Source: Crateriforma conspicua (GTDB lineage: Bacteria; Planctomycetota; Planctomycetia; Pirellulales; Pirellulaceae). From it: a stretch of DNA of 64,000 nt. A program made the translations under genes and the position numbers. The notes under the pieces were generated by a model, which was not told the origin of the DNA, searched no databases, and saw only the letters and a list, made by a program, of their open reading frames with translations. Positions within the stretch are counted from its first letter, which is position 1. Each line of letters opens with the position of its first letter. The stretch lies in the NCBI RefSeq assembly GCF_007752935.1, contig NZ_CP036319.1:4092001-4156000 (forward strand), given 5' to 3'. Of this stretch, positions 1 through 8,266 are shown piece by piece.

Positions 1-1296
1 ACCTTGGGTCACTGCGATCTTTCGTACGATGGCCAAACCTAAGCCGGTGCCCAATGACCGTGTGGTGAAGTAAGGAGTGAACAGCGATGGTGCTTGATCG
101 GCGGTCACACCCGAGCCACGATCAGCGACTTCGATCCGGCACTTGCCATTTGCTGCACTGACCTGACGAATCTCGACGTCACGGCCATTCGGTGAGGCGT
201 GAATCGCATTTTGCACAAGATTGAACAGTGCTTGACGCAACAGTTCGCGATCGGCACGAATCCACGTCGACGTCGCATTGTTGGAACACACCAGATTGAG
301 TGATTTCGATTCCAGATCCGGCTCCAACAGCATGGCAAGTTCCGCAATCAAATCGCGAAAATCAACACACTCTGGTTTCGGCTGATAGGGTTTGGTGAAG
401 GTCAAAAACTCATTGATTCTGGCGGTCACGCGATCGCATTCTTCCACCAGTAAGCTTGCTTGCCGCTTGCGAGTTTCGCTGTCATTATCCGTCGATGCGA
501 GTCGTTCTGCCCAGCCGCGGATGGTGCCCAGCGGGTTTCGGGTTTCATGGGCCAAGCCGGCTGCGGACTGTCCCATGTCGCGGTAATGCTGTGCTTCCAA
601 CCGAAGCAGTTCGGAACGATTCCGCTCTGCAATCAGCTTTAGATTGCCACGCAACGCGAGGCCCAGTCCCAGTAGCACTAAACCGCCGGCGACCGACGTG
701 ATGCAGTGCGACCAAATCGCACCGGTCTGCAGCGCATCGGCTCGCGTGCGATCAAGCAATAGCACGGCCACGATTTGCCCGCCTTCGCGACGAAGCAAAT
801 CAAAGGATTCGTTTTCATCTTCGACACGCTCTGCCCAGAATCCCCCACGCCCCTGGCGAAAACCGCCAAGGCCGGGACCGAAGGAATCCCCTGGCTCGGC
901 GGCCGTTGAGGGTTCAATGGTCACTCGTTCGACCAGGCGATACCCAGACGGTTGCCAGGATCCGCCGGGAATCAATGGTTCATCCGAGTGCAATCTTTCC
1001 ACCTCTCCTGCACCGACGAGTGTTTCCCTCTCGGCGTTCAGGATCTCCACCGCCAGCACGTCGGGAGTCGACGCCAGTGCGTCCAGGATGACACTGAGTT
1101 GAAACTGGACGAACCGGCCCAATCGTCGGTGCGAACGAATTCCGCCAGTCAGCGCACTGGCAACCGATTGAGCCTGTTGGTGGACGGTTTCCTCGATCAA
1201 CCCGCGTTCGTGACGCCACGAGAAAAATTGCCAAAGCAAAAATGCCAACCAAACGAGCGTCAGCACGATCCAACTGCTACGAAAATTTTTGGTCAT
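1..1296 (-). CDS. NtrB-like sensor histidine kinase, C-terminus cut by window edge
   Basis: Membrane sensor kinase of a two-component system. Seen: a membrane segment at about residues 8-26, an extracytoplasmic sensor region to about 195, a second membrane segment at about 199-216, then an H-box with the phospho-acceptor His at about residue 250 (GLAHETRNPLG), an N-box (LVQNAIHASPNG), a G1 box (VADRGSGV) and a G2 box (GTGLGLAIV) at the very edge of the window. The HETRNPL form of the H-box is typical of the NtrB/AtoS-like group. No HAMP or PAS domain is evident. The frame is open from position 1 to the ATG at 1294-1296 (432 codons); only the last few residues should be missing. It is divergent from the His-rich protein gene at 1612. 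A response regulator may lie beyond the edge, but this cannot be seen. The kinase call is firm; its signal is unknown. Confidence 0.9.
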   Translation of the reverse strand, partial: MTKNFRSSWIVLTLVWLAFLLWQFFSWRHERGLIEETVHQQAQSVASALTGGIRSHRRLGRFVQFQLSVILDALASTPDVLAVEILNAERETLVGAGEVERLHSDEPLIPGGSWQPSGYRLVERVTIEPSTAAEPGDSFGPGLGGFRQGRGGFWAERVEDENESFDLLRREGGQIVAVLLLDRTRADALQTGAIWSHCITSVAGGLVLLGLGLALRGNLKLIAERNRSELLRLEAQHYRDMGQSAAGLAHETRNPLGTIRGWAERLASTDNDSETRKRQASLLVEECDRVTARINEFLTFTKPYQPKPECVDFRDLIAELAMLLEPDLESKSLNLVCSNNATSTWIRADRELLRQALFNLVQNAIHASPNGRDVEIRQVSAANGKCRIEVADRGSGVTADQAPSLFTPYFTTRSLGTGLGLAIVRKIAVTQG

Positions 1297-1340
1297 CAAG
1301 TTGCTTCATCGGATGATCGATTCGGAGTGACCGTCATTCG

Positions 1341-1361
1341 GGTGTGAAGACTTTTCACACC
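1341..1361. promoter_or_regulatory. Perfect 8-bp inverted repeat upstream of the kinase gene
   Basis: GGTGTGAA and its exact reverse complement TTCACACC are separated by 5 bases, about 45 bp upstream of the kinase start and 250 bp upstream of the divergent gene at 1612. It could be an operator or a short hairpin. The rest of 1297-1611 holds no gene, and I see no confident -35/-10 pair. Confidence 0.4.
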
Positions 1362-1611
1362 TCCGCTCTGACGACGTGTCGAGTCTTGCTCAGCTCGCGG
1401 TGGATCACGTGACAATAGATCCAAAAATATCGAACTAGTAAAACCTTACAGAGTTTGTACTTACGGGCAGGGATCCGAACAACATGGGCCGTGTGGGCAT
1501 CAATGGCGCCCCGCTTGCAATCGTCGGTGGGCATGACGGCACCGCGGATGTTTCATTTCGAAGCCGCGATCACCCATCACTCTTTTGGACTTTGCAACGC
1601 AGGGAAATCTC

Positions 1612-2403
1612 ATGAACAGTCAATTCTCCATCGGTTTCGGAATCGCTCTGGCACTCGGAATCGCCGTTGGGGCGCTTTGGCCAAAGTATGGACCGACCGT
1701 CGGTCTGGAAGATGCACGGGCCGTCGGTCTGGTGAGCAGTCAGAGTGACCATCACGGCGGAGGACACCAAAGTTGCGGTGGCGCGGGCCACGCGGATCGC
1801 GGTGGATGTGGCGGCCACGGTCAGAACTCATCATCGGGTGGCTGCGATGGCCAATGCGAACCTTCGCAATCAGCCGGAACGCAGGTCGCGTCGCATCAAG
1901 GACATGGCGGTCAGGGTCGCGGCCAACGTGGTCTCAAGAACGGACAAGGACGCGGGCAAAATGGTCGGGGACAGGCTCGTCAAGGTCGCGGTCGTCGACC
2001 GGCAGAAACGCTTGTGTCTCGCGGAAGCGGTCGCCAGGGCCAAGGGCAAGCCGGAAATCGACCGCGACATGAAGTCAACGCGATCGTGGAAACTCATCAA
2101 GACCACAGCGGCGGTCGATGCAGCGGCGGGAGCTCGTGCTCTGGCGATGCGGCCCTATCCAGCAAATCGCAACATGGACACTCCGCCGGCGTCTGCAGCG
2201 GTGAACATGGCGACCACGGTGCGTGTGGTGATCGGGGAGAACACGAAGCCAATGATGACATCGTCGACAGTCACGAACACGGCCACGGTCCTGGGTTGGG
2301 TCTCGGTATGGGACTCGGACGTGGTTGGGGACGCGAGCTCGCGCGAATCGACACCGAGACCCAATCGGAGGAATCGGCGGTTCAGCCGAAGGACGTTGAT
2401 TGA
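1612..2403 (+). CDS. His/Cys/Gly-rich exported protein, possible metal binder
   Basis: No known family recognised. The 263-residue product begins with a hydrophobic segment at about residues 5-22 (FGIALALGIAVGALW) that acts as a signal anchor or signal peptide. It is then strongly biased in composition: a HHGGGHQSCGG-type stretch at about 46-75 with several Cys and His, a Gln/Gly/Arg-rich middle, a second Cys/His-rich stretch (GVCSGEHGDHGACGD), an EHGHGHG-like segment and a Gly-Leu-Met run near the end. The ATG at 1612 is preferred because a weak AGGGA lies 8 bases upstream and the hydrophobic segment follows directly; an in-frame TTG at 1585 is the alternative. The +1 frame is also open here, but its protein is uniform and basic, while this frame gives ordered Cys/His clusters. 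Metal binding is inferred from composition only. The DUF4405 gene follows 58 bp downstream, probably in one transcript. Confidence 0.6.
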   Translation: MNSQFSIGFGIALALGIAVGALWPKYGPTVGLEDARAVGLVSSQSDHHGGGHQSCGGAGHADRGGCGGHGQNSSSGGCDGQCEPSQSAGTQVASHQGHGGQGRGQRGLKNGQGRGQNGRGQARQGRGRRPAETLVSRGSGRQGQGQAGNRPRHEVNAIVETHQDHSGGRCSGGSSCSGDAALSSKSQHGHSAGVCSGEHGDHGACGDRGEHEANDDIVDSHEHGHGPGLGLGMGLGRGWGRELARIDTETQSEESAVQPKDVD

Positions 2404-2461
2404 TCCCTATTGGAAACGCCGACCTCATCCCGCACGCCAACCACCAAGACGAAAGCAAATC

Positions 2462-3019
2462 ATGTCAACCGCAGCCACACCATTAGGTCCGTCTGTACCT
2501 GCTTCGACTGGAAGCCTCCCCTCTAATCGTTCGACCAGAGCCAAGGCCAACTCGGCGGTCGATCGGCCGTTCAGCTTGCGAGGCTTCACGTCGATGTTAA
2601 TGATGATCGGCTTGGTGGGACTGTTGCTGACAGGGTTTGTTTTATTCATCGCCCCGCGCGGGCGATTCGCCAATTGGAATGATTGGGCCGTGCTGGGACT
2701 GAGCCGGCAACAATGGATCTCACTTCACATCAATGCCAGCGTTGCCTTTACGGTCTTGTCGATCATCCACCTGTTCATGAACTGGTCGCGCTTGGTCGGT
2801 TACATCAAGCGCAGGTCAAAGCTGCAAGTCAACATGAAACGCGAACTAGCGGCGGCGTTGGCCATCACGTTGACGATCACATTGGCGACGATCTTGAATC
2901 TAAGTCCAATTAGCCTGCCGATGGAACTCCGCGGAGAAATCCGCAACTCCTGGGAGCGTCCTACGATTCAGTCCGCAGAAGTCTCGCTTCAAGAAAGTGT
3001 TGGCAGTTCCCAACCCTGA
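2462..3019 (+). CDS. DUF4405-type cytochrome-b-like membrane protein
   Basis: A 185-residue integral membrane protein with three predicted membrane helices at about residues 43-65, 86-108 and 128-146. Helix 2 carries His89 and His103, 14 residues apart on one face, the spacing used by bis-histidine heme b ligands in cytochrome b-like four-helix proteins. The motifs LHINASVAFTVLSIIHLFMNW (central part) and the closing ELRGEIRNSW fit DUF4405. Such proteins are thought to bind heme and take part in membrane electron transfer, but no reaction is established. The ATG at 2462 follows the His-rich gene closely. The last 10 or so codons overlap, antisense, the C-terminal end of a dead Gfo/Idh/MocA fragment, so the extreme C-terminus (after the NSW motif) was probably acquired at a DNA junction. 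Heme binding is inference. Confidence 0.7.
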   Translation: MSTAATPLGPSVPASTGSLPSNRSTRAKANSAVDRPFSLRGFTSMLMMIGLVGLLLTGFVLFIAPRGRFANWNDWAVLGLSRQQWISLHINASVAFTVLSIIHLFMNWSRLVGYIKRRSKLQVNMKRELAAALAITLTITLATILNLSPISLPMELRGEIRNSWERPTIQSAEVSLQESVGSSQP

Positions 3020-3211
3020 CGACGGGGCAATTCCAGCAGAGCGCTGGCTTCTTCATCGTCCGAGAATCTCTCGGCAACGGGATCCCAACGCAGGGGGCAG
3101 TTGAGTTGTCGCGTGATGCCAATCCGATGGTACACCGTTGAAGTTTTATGCCCGATTTCGACTTCGGCATTGGGGCGAGTTCGCGTTTTGATCGCGTCCA
3201 GCCAGTTCTGG
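2989..3211 (-). pseudogene. 3' fragment of a Gfo/Idh/MocA-family oxidoreductase gene
   Basis: On the minus strand this stretch encodes about 73 residues ending in a stop at 2989-2991. They line up with the C-terminus of the intact oxidoreductase at 23788-25116: PNAEVEIGHKTS here against PNADVEIGHRTA there, LRWDP against LQWDP, and ALLELPRRQGWELP against ALLDRPRRKGWDLP. The rest of the gene (N-terminal Rossmann domain and most of the C-terminal domain) is absent: homology stops abruptly where an 18-bp tandem repeat starts at 3212. There is no start codon or ribosome site in a sensible place, so it is a remnant. Its final codons overlap the end of the DUF4405 gene on the other strand. Confidence 0.8.
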
Positions 3212-3247
3212 GGGAAGATCAAAGGGGACGGGAAGATCAAAGGGGAC
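3212..3247. repeat. Two tandem copies of an 18-bp G-rich repeat
   Basis: GGGAAGATCAAAGGGGAC occurs twice head to tail and runs into GGGGGTCTTTT. The repeat sits exactly at the truncated edge of the Gfo/Idh/MocA fragment. Short G-rich repeats of this kind often flank IS200/REP-type mobile DNA in planctomycetes, but no transposase is found here, so that link is inference. Confidence 0.75.
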
Positions 3248-3797
3248 GGGGGTCTTTTAGGTCTTCGAGTGGCACTCGCCAAAGATGAGAGCGCTGTCGT
3301 TGAGGCCAACGGCAGGTTGGCCAATCGCAGAAGGCGAGTGAGCCGTTTTGAGTGCTGCGTTGTGTCGGCGTGCTGCGTTGCGTCCGTCTTTGCATTCGAG
3401 CTTCGGTGGCAAGTCGGTCGAGATCGTTGGCAAGCGATCCTGACACGCCCCGGCTGCGCTGGCACCCTCTGTGAGCGTTTAATCCGGACTCTTTTCGGGG
3501 GAGAGTGGATGCACCGCTACCGGAGTTGGGTGCTGTTCTGCTTAGGTAGAAGAGTGCTGAACGAAACTTCGAAGCGTTGGATACGACGATGATCGCGCCT
3601 GACGAGTTCGATCTTTCCCAGCGAGACGCCGCGACCGATTCAGAATGCCCGACGAATTCTGCGGTGAGCCCCGACCATCTGCAAGCGTCACCGAGTGGCT
3701 GCTGTGGCTCTGAAGCAAACAAATGCGAACGGCCAAAACCGCCATCCCGTTGCTGATCACAGAACGATGTCGTGAGTCAACCAGGGGCGTCATTGTT
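3248..3797. other. No supported gene; probable remnant DNA
   Basis: Short open frames exist on both strands, but their translations are rich in Arg, Cys and Trp, lack domains and have no ribosome sites. Together with the tandem repeat and the gene fragment to the left, this looks like a decayed insertion region rather than coding sequence. Confidence 0.55.
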
Positions 3798-3945
3798 GAA
3801 GTTGCGTTTTTCGGGTAACTCGACGCGTAAGCGAGGAGAGAATGATGTTGACCTCGCCTCACGCACGCTTCGGGTTACCAAAAACACGATGCCTCGGGTA
3901 AATACGCAACTTCGAAACTTACGCGTCGGGTTGCCATTTGTCGCA
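3798..3945. repeat. Dispersed intergenic repeat, copy 1
   Basis: The unit is bounded by GAAGTTGCGT and its reverse complement ACGCAACTTC (3904-3913) and contains a GACGCGTAAGCGAGG motif (3822-3836) and its inverse near 3919-3931. The same motifs, in reverse order, occur at 39590-39755. This is a non-coding repeat family with internal dyad symmetry; its function is unknown. Confidence 0.65.
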
Positions 3946-3963
3946 TGAGTTCTGTGCGTCTGC

Positions 3964-4956
3964 TTAAGCGTTCACATCGACCACGACACGTCCTTTGACT
4001 TGTCCGTCAAGAATGTCTTCGCCCAGTTGGGGAACATCCGCCAGAGTTGCCAGCCGAATGGTCGTTTGCACTTTGTCCATTGGCAAATCTTTAGCAATTC
4101 GCTGCCAAGCTCGCATCCGGGCATCAAACGGTTGCATCACACTGTCGATTCCCAAAAGGTTGACACCACGAAGCAAGAACGGAATCACACTGGCGGGCAG
4201 CTTCGCGCCACCGGCTAGCCCGACTGCGGCGACCGAAGCGCCGTATTTCAACTGCCCCAAGATGCGGGCCAGCATTTCACCACCGACCGCGTCGACGCAC
4301 CCCGCCCAAGTCTCCGATTCCAATGGCCGCTTGGTCACGTGGTCCAATTCGTTTCGTTCGACAATGCGACTTGCCCCCAACGAAAGAAGATAGTCGGCGG
4401 TTTCCGGCCGGCCCGTCACCGCGGCGACTTCGTAACCGAGATGACCCAGGATCGTCGTGGCAATGGACCCGACGCCGCCGGCGGCACCGGTGACCAAAAC
4501 GGGTCCCTGGTTGGGGGTCATCCCATGGTCTTCCAATGCATTGACGGCCAGCATGGCGGCGATCCCGGCGGTACCCACGGCCATGGCTTGCTTCGTCGAT
4601 AATCCATCCGGCAACGGCACCAACCAATCGGCGTTGACGCGGGCCTTTTGCGACAGACCGCCCCAATGGATTTCACCAACGCGCCATCCCGTCAAGACGA
4701 CTTGATCGCCAGGCTTGTATCGTGAATCGCTGGATGTCTGCACGGTCCCCGCAAAGTCAACGCCCGGCACATGGGGATACTGCCGAACCAGACCGTTCTT
4801 GGGCCTCATGCAAAGCCCGTCCTTGTAATTGACGGTCGAATAGTCCACGCGAACGGTCACATTGCCTTCGGGCAACTGATCTTCGGTCAAGGCTTGGACG
4901 GAAGCACTGACGCTATCTTCACCGGACTGTTCAACGACGATCGCATTGAATGTCAT
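3964..4956 (-). CDS. acuI: AcuI/YhdH-family NADPH-dependent quinone oxidoreductase-like reductase
   Basis: Medium-chain dehydrogenase/reductase of the YhdH/YhfP/AcuI group, whose best known member reduces acryloyl-CoA to propionyl-CoA with NADPH. The 330-residue length matches the family. Seen: the N-terminal GroES-like fold with STVNYKDGLCM, the HVPGVDFAGTV segment, the Rossmann motif VTGAAGGVGSIA at about residue 150, and the zinc-free architecture of this group. The ATG at 4954-4956 gives the conserved start MTFNAIVVE; an upstream in-frame extension lacks family similarity. It lies 93 bp downstream of the luciferase-like gene, same strand, so co-transcription is likely. A role in propionate or DMSP/acrylate metabolism is possible but not shown by context. 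Confidence 0.85.
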   Translation of the reverse strand: MTFNAIVVEQSGEDSVSASVQALTEDQLPEGNVTVRVDYSTVNYKDGLCMRPKNGLVRQYPHVPGVDFAGTVQTSSDSRYKPGDQVVLTGWRVGEIHWGGLSQKARVNADWLVPLPDGLSTKQAMAVGTAGIAAMLAVNALEDHGMTPNQGPVLVTGAAGGVGSIATTILGHLGYEVAAVTGRPETADYLLSLGASRIVERNELDHVTKRPLESETWAGCVDAVGGEMLARILGQLKYGASVAAVGLAGGAKLPASVIPFLLRGVNLLGIDSVMQPFDARMRAWQRIAKDLPMDKVQTTIRLATLADVPQLGEDILDGQVKGRVVVDVNA

Positions 4957-5049
4957 AAGATTTTCTGAGGCTTCGATGTGAATGGAAAGTATAAATTTGA
5001 AAGCTTGGTGTAGGCCGACCTGCACGAAGGCGTGACACCCCGATCGAAT

Positions 5050-6063
5050 TCAGTGGCCAGATGGTTTGGACCGTTCCGAGAATTCGGGCAAGACATCATC
5101 GGCCAAACGCGACAGCGTTGTTTCGACGTCGGCTTGGTTGAAACGCAGATTCAAGGCGACGTGGTTCACGCCCATCGCTTGGCGTTTTCGTAGGTAATCG
5201 AGCAAGGCATTGACTCCTAATCGGAAGCCCAAATGAATCGCCCGCGGCTCCGCATCGGGGTCTTCGGCCAAGTCGATATACAACGGCTGCATGACCGGCT
5301 GATTGGGACGCCCGGAATCCCGAAGACCTTGACGCCACTGATCGATTGCGTGTGCCATCGCACTGGCCGAACGGGGATAGGTCATCCAACCGTCACCATT
5401 TCGCATCAACCATTCGGAACTCTGTTGACTTCCACCGGTAATCAACATGGGTAGCTTTCCCGCGGTCGGCTTGGGAAGCATGTCCATGTTGCCAAGCGAA
5501 CGACCAAAGTGATTGTCGAATCGCGGATAACGATCGCTCATTTGACGGATGTAGGCAAAGCTTTCACGAAACCTGGCGCCCCGATCCGCAAACGGCATAT
5601 TCAATGCTGGGTATTCTTCGGGGCGGTCGCCCGATGCGATGCCCAAGATCAGACGTCCACCGGAAAGCACATCGGCGGTCGCCCCAGCTTTGGCCACGTG
5701 CGCCGGATGTCGAAGCGGCAGAATCACGCTGGCAACGCCCAACGCAATCCGATCCGTGGCTCCCGCCAGCAGGCCCAGGTACACGAAGGGGTCATAGTTC
5801 TGTCCCGCATCACCGAACGAGGGCACATTGAAGGGAACGTCCCGCAGCCAGATTGCCGCGAACCCCAGCGATTCCGCAAGCCGCACACGTTCGATGTGGC
5901 GGTGCATCTGGGGCACAGACGCTGCGCCGTGGTTTTCGATCGGCACGACCAAACCAAGACTCAGTCGGCCGGAGCGGAAAACATCGTTGTAGCCACGATT
6001 GATCGTCTCGAATTCCGTCTGAATTTCGTTCAGTACCGTTGGCATGCCGTCTTTCACGTTCAT
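5050..6063 (-). CDS. Luciferase-like (LLM) flavin oxidoreductase, TIGR03571/BA3436 type
   Basis: TIM-barrel flavin-dependent oxidoreductase of the bacterial luciferase superfamily. The segments GRLSLGLVVPIE, AAIWLRDVPF, PSFGDAGQNYDPFVYLG, RIALGVASVILPLRHP and LILGIASGDRPEEYPA are typical of the TIGR03571 (BA3436) subfamily, which appears to use FMN or F420-like cofactors on unknown substrates. The product has 337 residues from the ATG at 6061-6063; a second ATG at 6043-6045 is also possible, and neither has a strong ribosome site. The AcuI-like reductase follows directly. Physiological reaction unknown. Confidence 0.85.
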   Translation of the reverse strand: MNVKDGMPTVLNEIQTEFETINRGYNDVFRSGRLSLGLVVPIENHGAASVPQMHRHIERVRLAESLGFAAIWLRDVPFNVPSFGDAGQNYDPFVYLGLLAGATDRIALGVASVILPLRHPAHVAKAGATADVLSGGRLILGIASGDRPEEYPALNMPFADRGARFRESFAYIRQMSDRYPRFDNHFGRSLGNMDMLPKPTAGKLPMLITGGSQQSSEWLMRNGDGWMTYPRSASAMAHAIDQWRQGLRDSGRPNQPVMQPLYIDLAEDPDAEPRAIHLGFRLGVNALLDYLRKRQAMGVNHVALNLRFNQADVETTLSRLADDVLPEFSERSKPSGH

Positions 6064-6450
6064 CCTATCGTTTCGATCCCACGGTTCAGCGGGAAGAAAA
6101 CCAGCTTTCGAAGGGAGAGTCGAAGGTAAAACGTCGCAAGCGGTGTGCCAGAGTCCGTCGCCCGTGCCCACGGAAGTTTTCCGCGGCAGATTTTCGGCAC
6201 TGAGTGGGCGGACAGGACTCTACAAGTTCAGTAACCCGACGCAAAACGACTGTCCGCATAGGCCTCAGCGCATCCATTGTCCACCTGCGAACAGACAGCG
6301 AAACACAATTGTCGGTATGTGCACAACCGATACGCCGCCGTTCCGCAGCCAACGCATTTCTTGATTCGCCGGACTTGCGTCTTCGTCTCGCAACGTCAAA
6401 ACGATTCGAATATGCTGCGTGGACGAAAGTGGTCTTGAGTTTCAGGTGAA
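6064..6450. other. Divergent intergenic region, no gene seen
   Basis: This lies between the start of the luciferase-like gene and the start of the phosphoesterase gene and must hold both promoters. A minus-strand frame at 6086-6352 is basic and Arg-rich with no domain and is not supported. No convincing -35/-10 pair was found. Confidence 0.5.
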
Positions 6451-7431
6451 ATGAGTTCGCCGGTGCGGCGGCTGATATCGAGTTCGACAGAAAATGGATT
6501 TTCGTTGTCCAAGCACTTTGACATCATCGGTGACATTCACGGACACGCCGATGCGTTACGCCGCCTGTTGACGGAACTTGGATACCACCGACACGGTGAT
6601 GGTTTTCGTCACCGCGATCGTACCGTACTTTTCGTCGGCGACTTCATCGATCGCGGTCCGGCCATCGCCGATGTACTGCGGATTGTGCGTGCGACAATCG
6701 ACGCCGGCGACGGACTGGCGGTGATGGGCAACCACGAATTCAATGCCATCGCATTCCACACTTGCATCCCAGGCACAAACAATCGCTGGTTTCGCGAACG
6801 TTCATCGAAAAATTGCCATCAACACAAGTCCACTTTGGATCAGTTGTCCGCCAACGAGTTGTCCGACGCGGTCGCCTGGTTTTCAACGCTTCCTGTGGCT
6901 ATCGAGATCGATGGAGTTCGTGTGGTGCATGCGGCTTGGCAAGCATCGCAGATCGAAATCATCCGACATTCGCTCCAGACGTTCGGGAGGTTCACGGTTG
7001 AGTTTTTGTCCGAAGCGATGCGTCCTTCCAGAGACCTGCACGCCGCAATCGAGAACGTGTTGAAGGGCCCGGAATTGGCCCTGCCGGCGGGTCGTCACAT
7101 CGTGGACAAGTCCGGCCAGAAACGGAACACCGTCCGAGTGAAGTGGTACGAGGCGTTCACGGGTCAAACCTGTCGCGATTTCCACCTAGGTTCCGACGAC
7201 GTTCCCGACGTCACAATCGATTCCGCGGATGTGCATTGCCCGTTTGGGTACCCGCCCGATGCTGCGCCGGTGTTTATGGGACATTACTGGCTAACCGGTA
7301 CACCCAATCCCTTGGCCAGTAACGTGGCATGCACCGACTACAGTGTCGCCAAAGGTGGAAAGCTGGTGGCGTACCGATGGGACGGAGAGTCCGAATTGTC
7401 ATCGAAGAAGTTTTGCTGGGTTTCCTCGTAA
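6451..7431 (+). CDS. Calcineurin-like metallophosphoesterase
   Basis: Two-metal phosphoesterase of the PPP/bis(5'-nucleosyl)-tetraphosphatase-like group. All signature motifs are present: DIIGDIHGHADAL at about residue 25, VGDFIDRGP at about 68, and MGNHEFNAIAFH at about 96, supplying the metal-binding Asp, His and Asn residues; further His residues occur in VVHAAWQ and MGHYWLTG. The length of 326 residues suits a single catalytic domain with an insertion. The ATG at 6451 has AGGTG a few bases upstream. Substrate (protein phosphate, diadenosine polyphosphate or other) cannot be told. A Nudix-fold gene follows after 76 bp on the same strand, which suggests a nucleotide-related pair. Confidence 0.88.
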   Translation: MSSPVRRLISSSTENGFSLSKHFDIIGDIHGHADALRRLLTELGYHRHGDGFRHRDRTVLFVGDFIDRGPAIADVLRIVRATIDAGDGLAVMGNHEFNAIAFHTCIPGTNNRWFRERSSKNCHQHKSTLDQLSANELSDAVAWFSTLPVAIEIDGVRVVHAAWQASQIEIIRHSLQTFGRFTVEFLSEAMRPSRDLHAAIENVLKGPELALPAGRHIVDKSGQKRNTVRVKWYEAFTGQTCRDFHLGSDDVPDVTIDSADVHCPFGYPPDAAPVFMGHYWLTGTPNPLASNVACTDYSVAKGGKLVAYRWDGESELSSKKFCWVSS

Positions 7432-7507
7432 TGACCGCCAAACGTTTTTGGTCGTGCTCCACATCGAAACCCCCACGCTGCGGCAATCTTTGAAGTAAAG
7501 GAAGACC

Positions 7508-8038
7508 ATGCTGGATTGGATCAAGGTGGCCGGAAAACTGGCTTATGACCGCCCGACACGCGAGCGGTTGTTGGGTTATCGCCCCGTGGTCATTTGCCTG
7601 ATCCAGTCGCTGCAACGGGATGTTTATCTGATGGTCCAACCGGCTGCGGGGCGAGGCACTTGGATGCCACCGCAAGAGGGGATTCCACCCAATGTTTCCG
7701 TCGAGCAGGCGACAGCACAGTGCCTTGACGTGGAACTTGGCATTGGGCAAAGACAATTGCATTTTCGCCGATCGGTTTGGCTGGGTCGCAAAGCCATTCC
7801 CGAACGCGAAGGCAGCCGCGATGTGGAGTTTTCCATCCGCCCCATGCAGGGCAAAGCGTATTACGGGGCACTGATCAAGGTTTCCGAAGAAACGTCAATC
7901 GTTTGCAATCCGGCGGAGGTAGCCGATCATCGGTGGATGACGGTGAACGAAGTTCGGCAGCAATTGGCGGGCAACTCGATACGCAAACAACAGTTGTTGC
8001 GTGTACTGTTTGCAAAGCTGGTGCAGACGGAATTGTAG
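7508..8038 (+). CDS. Nudix-fold protein with a degenerate Nudix box
   Basis: The 176-residue product reads like a Nudix hydrolase: GYRPVVICLIQ as first strand, a loop with MPPQEGIPP, a helix, and YYGALIKVSEE and DHRWMTVNEVRQQL in the second half. The Nudix box should read GX5EX7REUXEEXGU. Here it reads EGIPPNVSVEQATAQCLDVELGI split over residues 57-79; the central Arg-Glu pair is Gln-Cys and only one of the metal-binding glutamates is left. Hydrolysis may thus be lost or altered. The ATG at 7508 has a good AAGGAAG ribosome site. It follows a metallophosphoesterase gene on the same strand. Confidence 0.7.
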   Translation: MLDWIKVAGKLAYDRPTRERLLGYRPVVICLIQSLQRDVYLMVQPAAGRGTWMPPQEGIPPNVSVEQATAQCLDVELGIGQRQLHFRRSVWLGRKAIPEREGSRDVEFSIRPMQGKAYYGALIKVSEETSIVCNPAEVADHRWMTVNEVRQQLAGNSIRKQQLLRVLFAKLVQTEL

Positions 8039-8266
8039 ATGCGGCTCCCCATCTGCTGCGGTGATTTGTCGGTTTTTATGTGACGGTCGCTAGGAAGCCC
8101 ACACTAGGACAATTGGCCAGATAAAATCGTCACCGACACCAGACCAAATCAGTCGCCCATGGCCGGGCCGACAAATCATGATTTCATCATTCGTACATCC
8201 AGCTGTGCGGATTGCTTTCGCCGAAGCCAGCCGCAGACTCTTGACGCGTTTTCGGACGCCAAATCA

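Noticed and set aside
1745-2461. Second plus-strand frame over the His-rich gene, continuous with DUF4405
   Set aside because: It would give DUF4405 a long basic, featureless extension; the other frame shows ordered Cys/His clusters and a signal segment.
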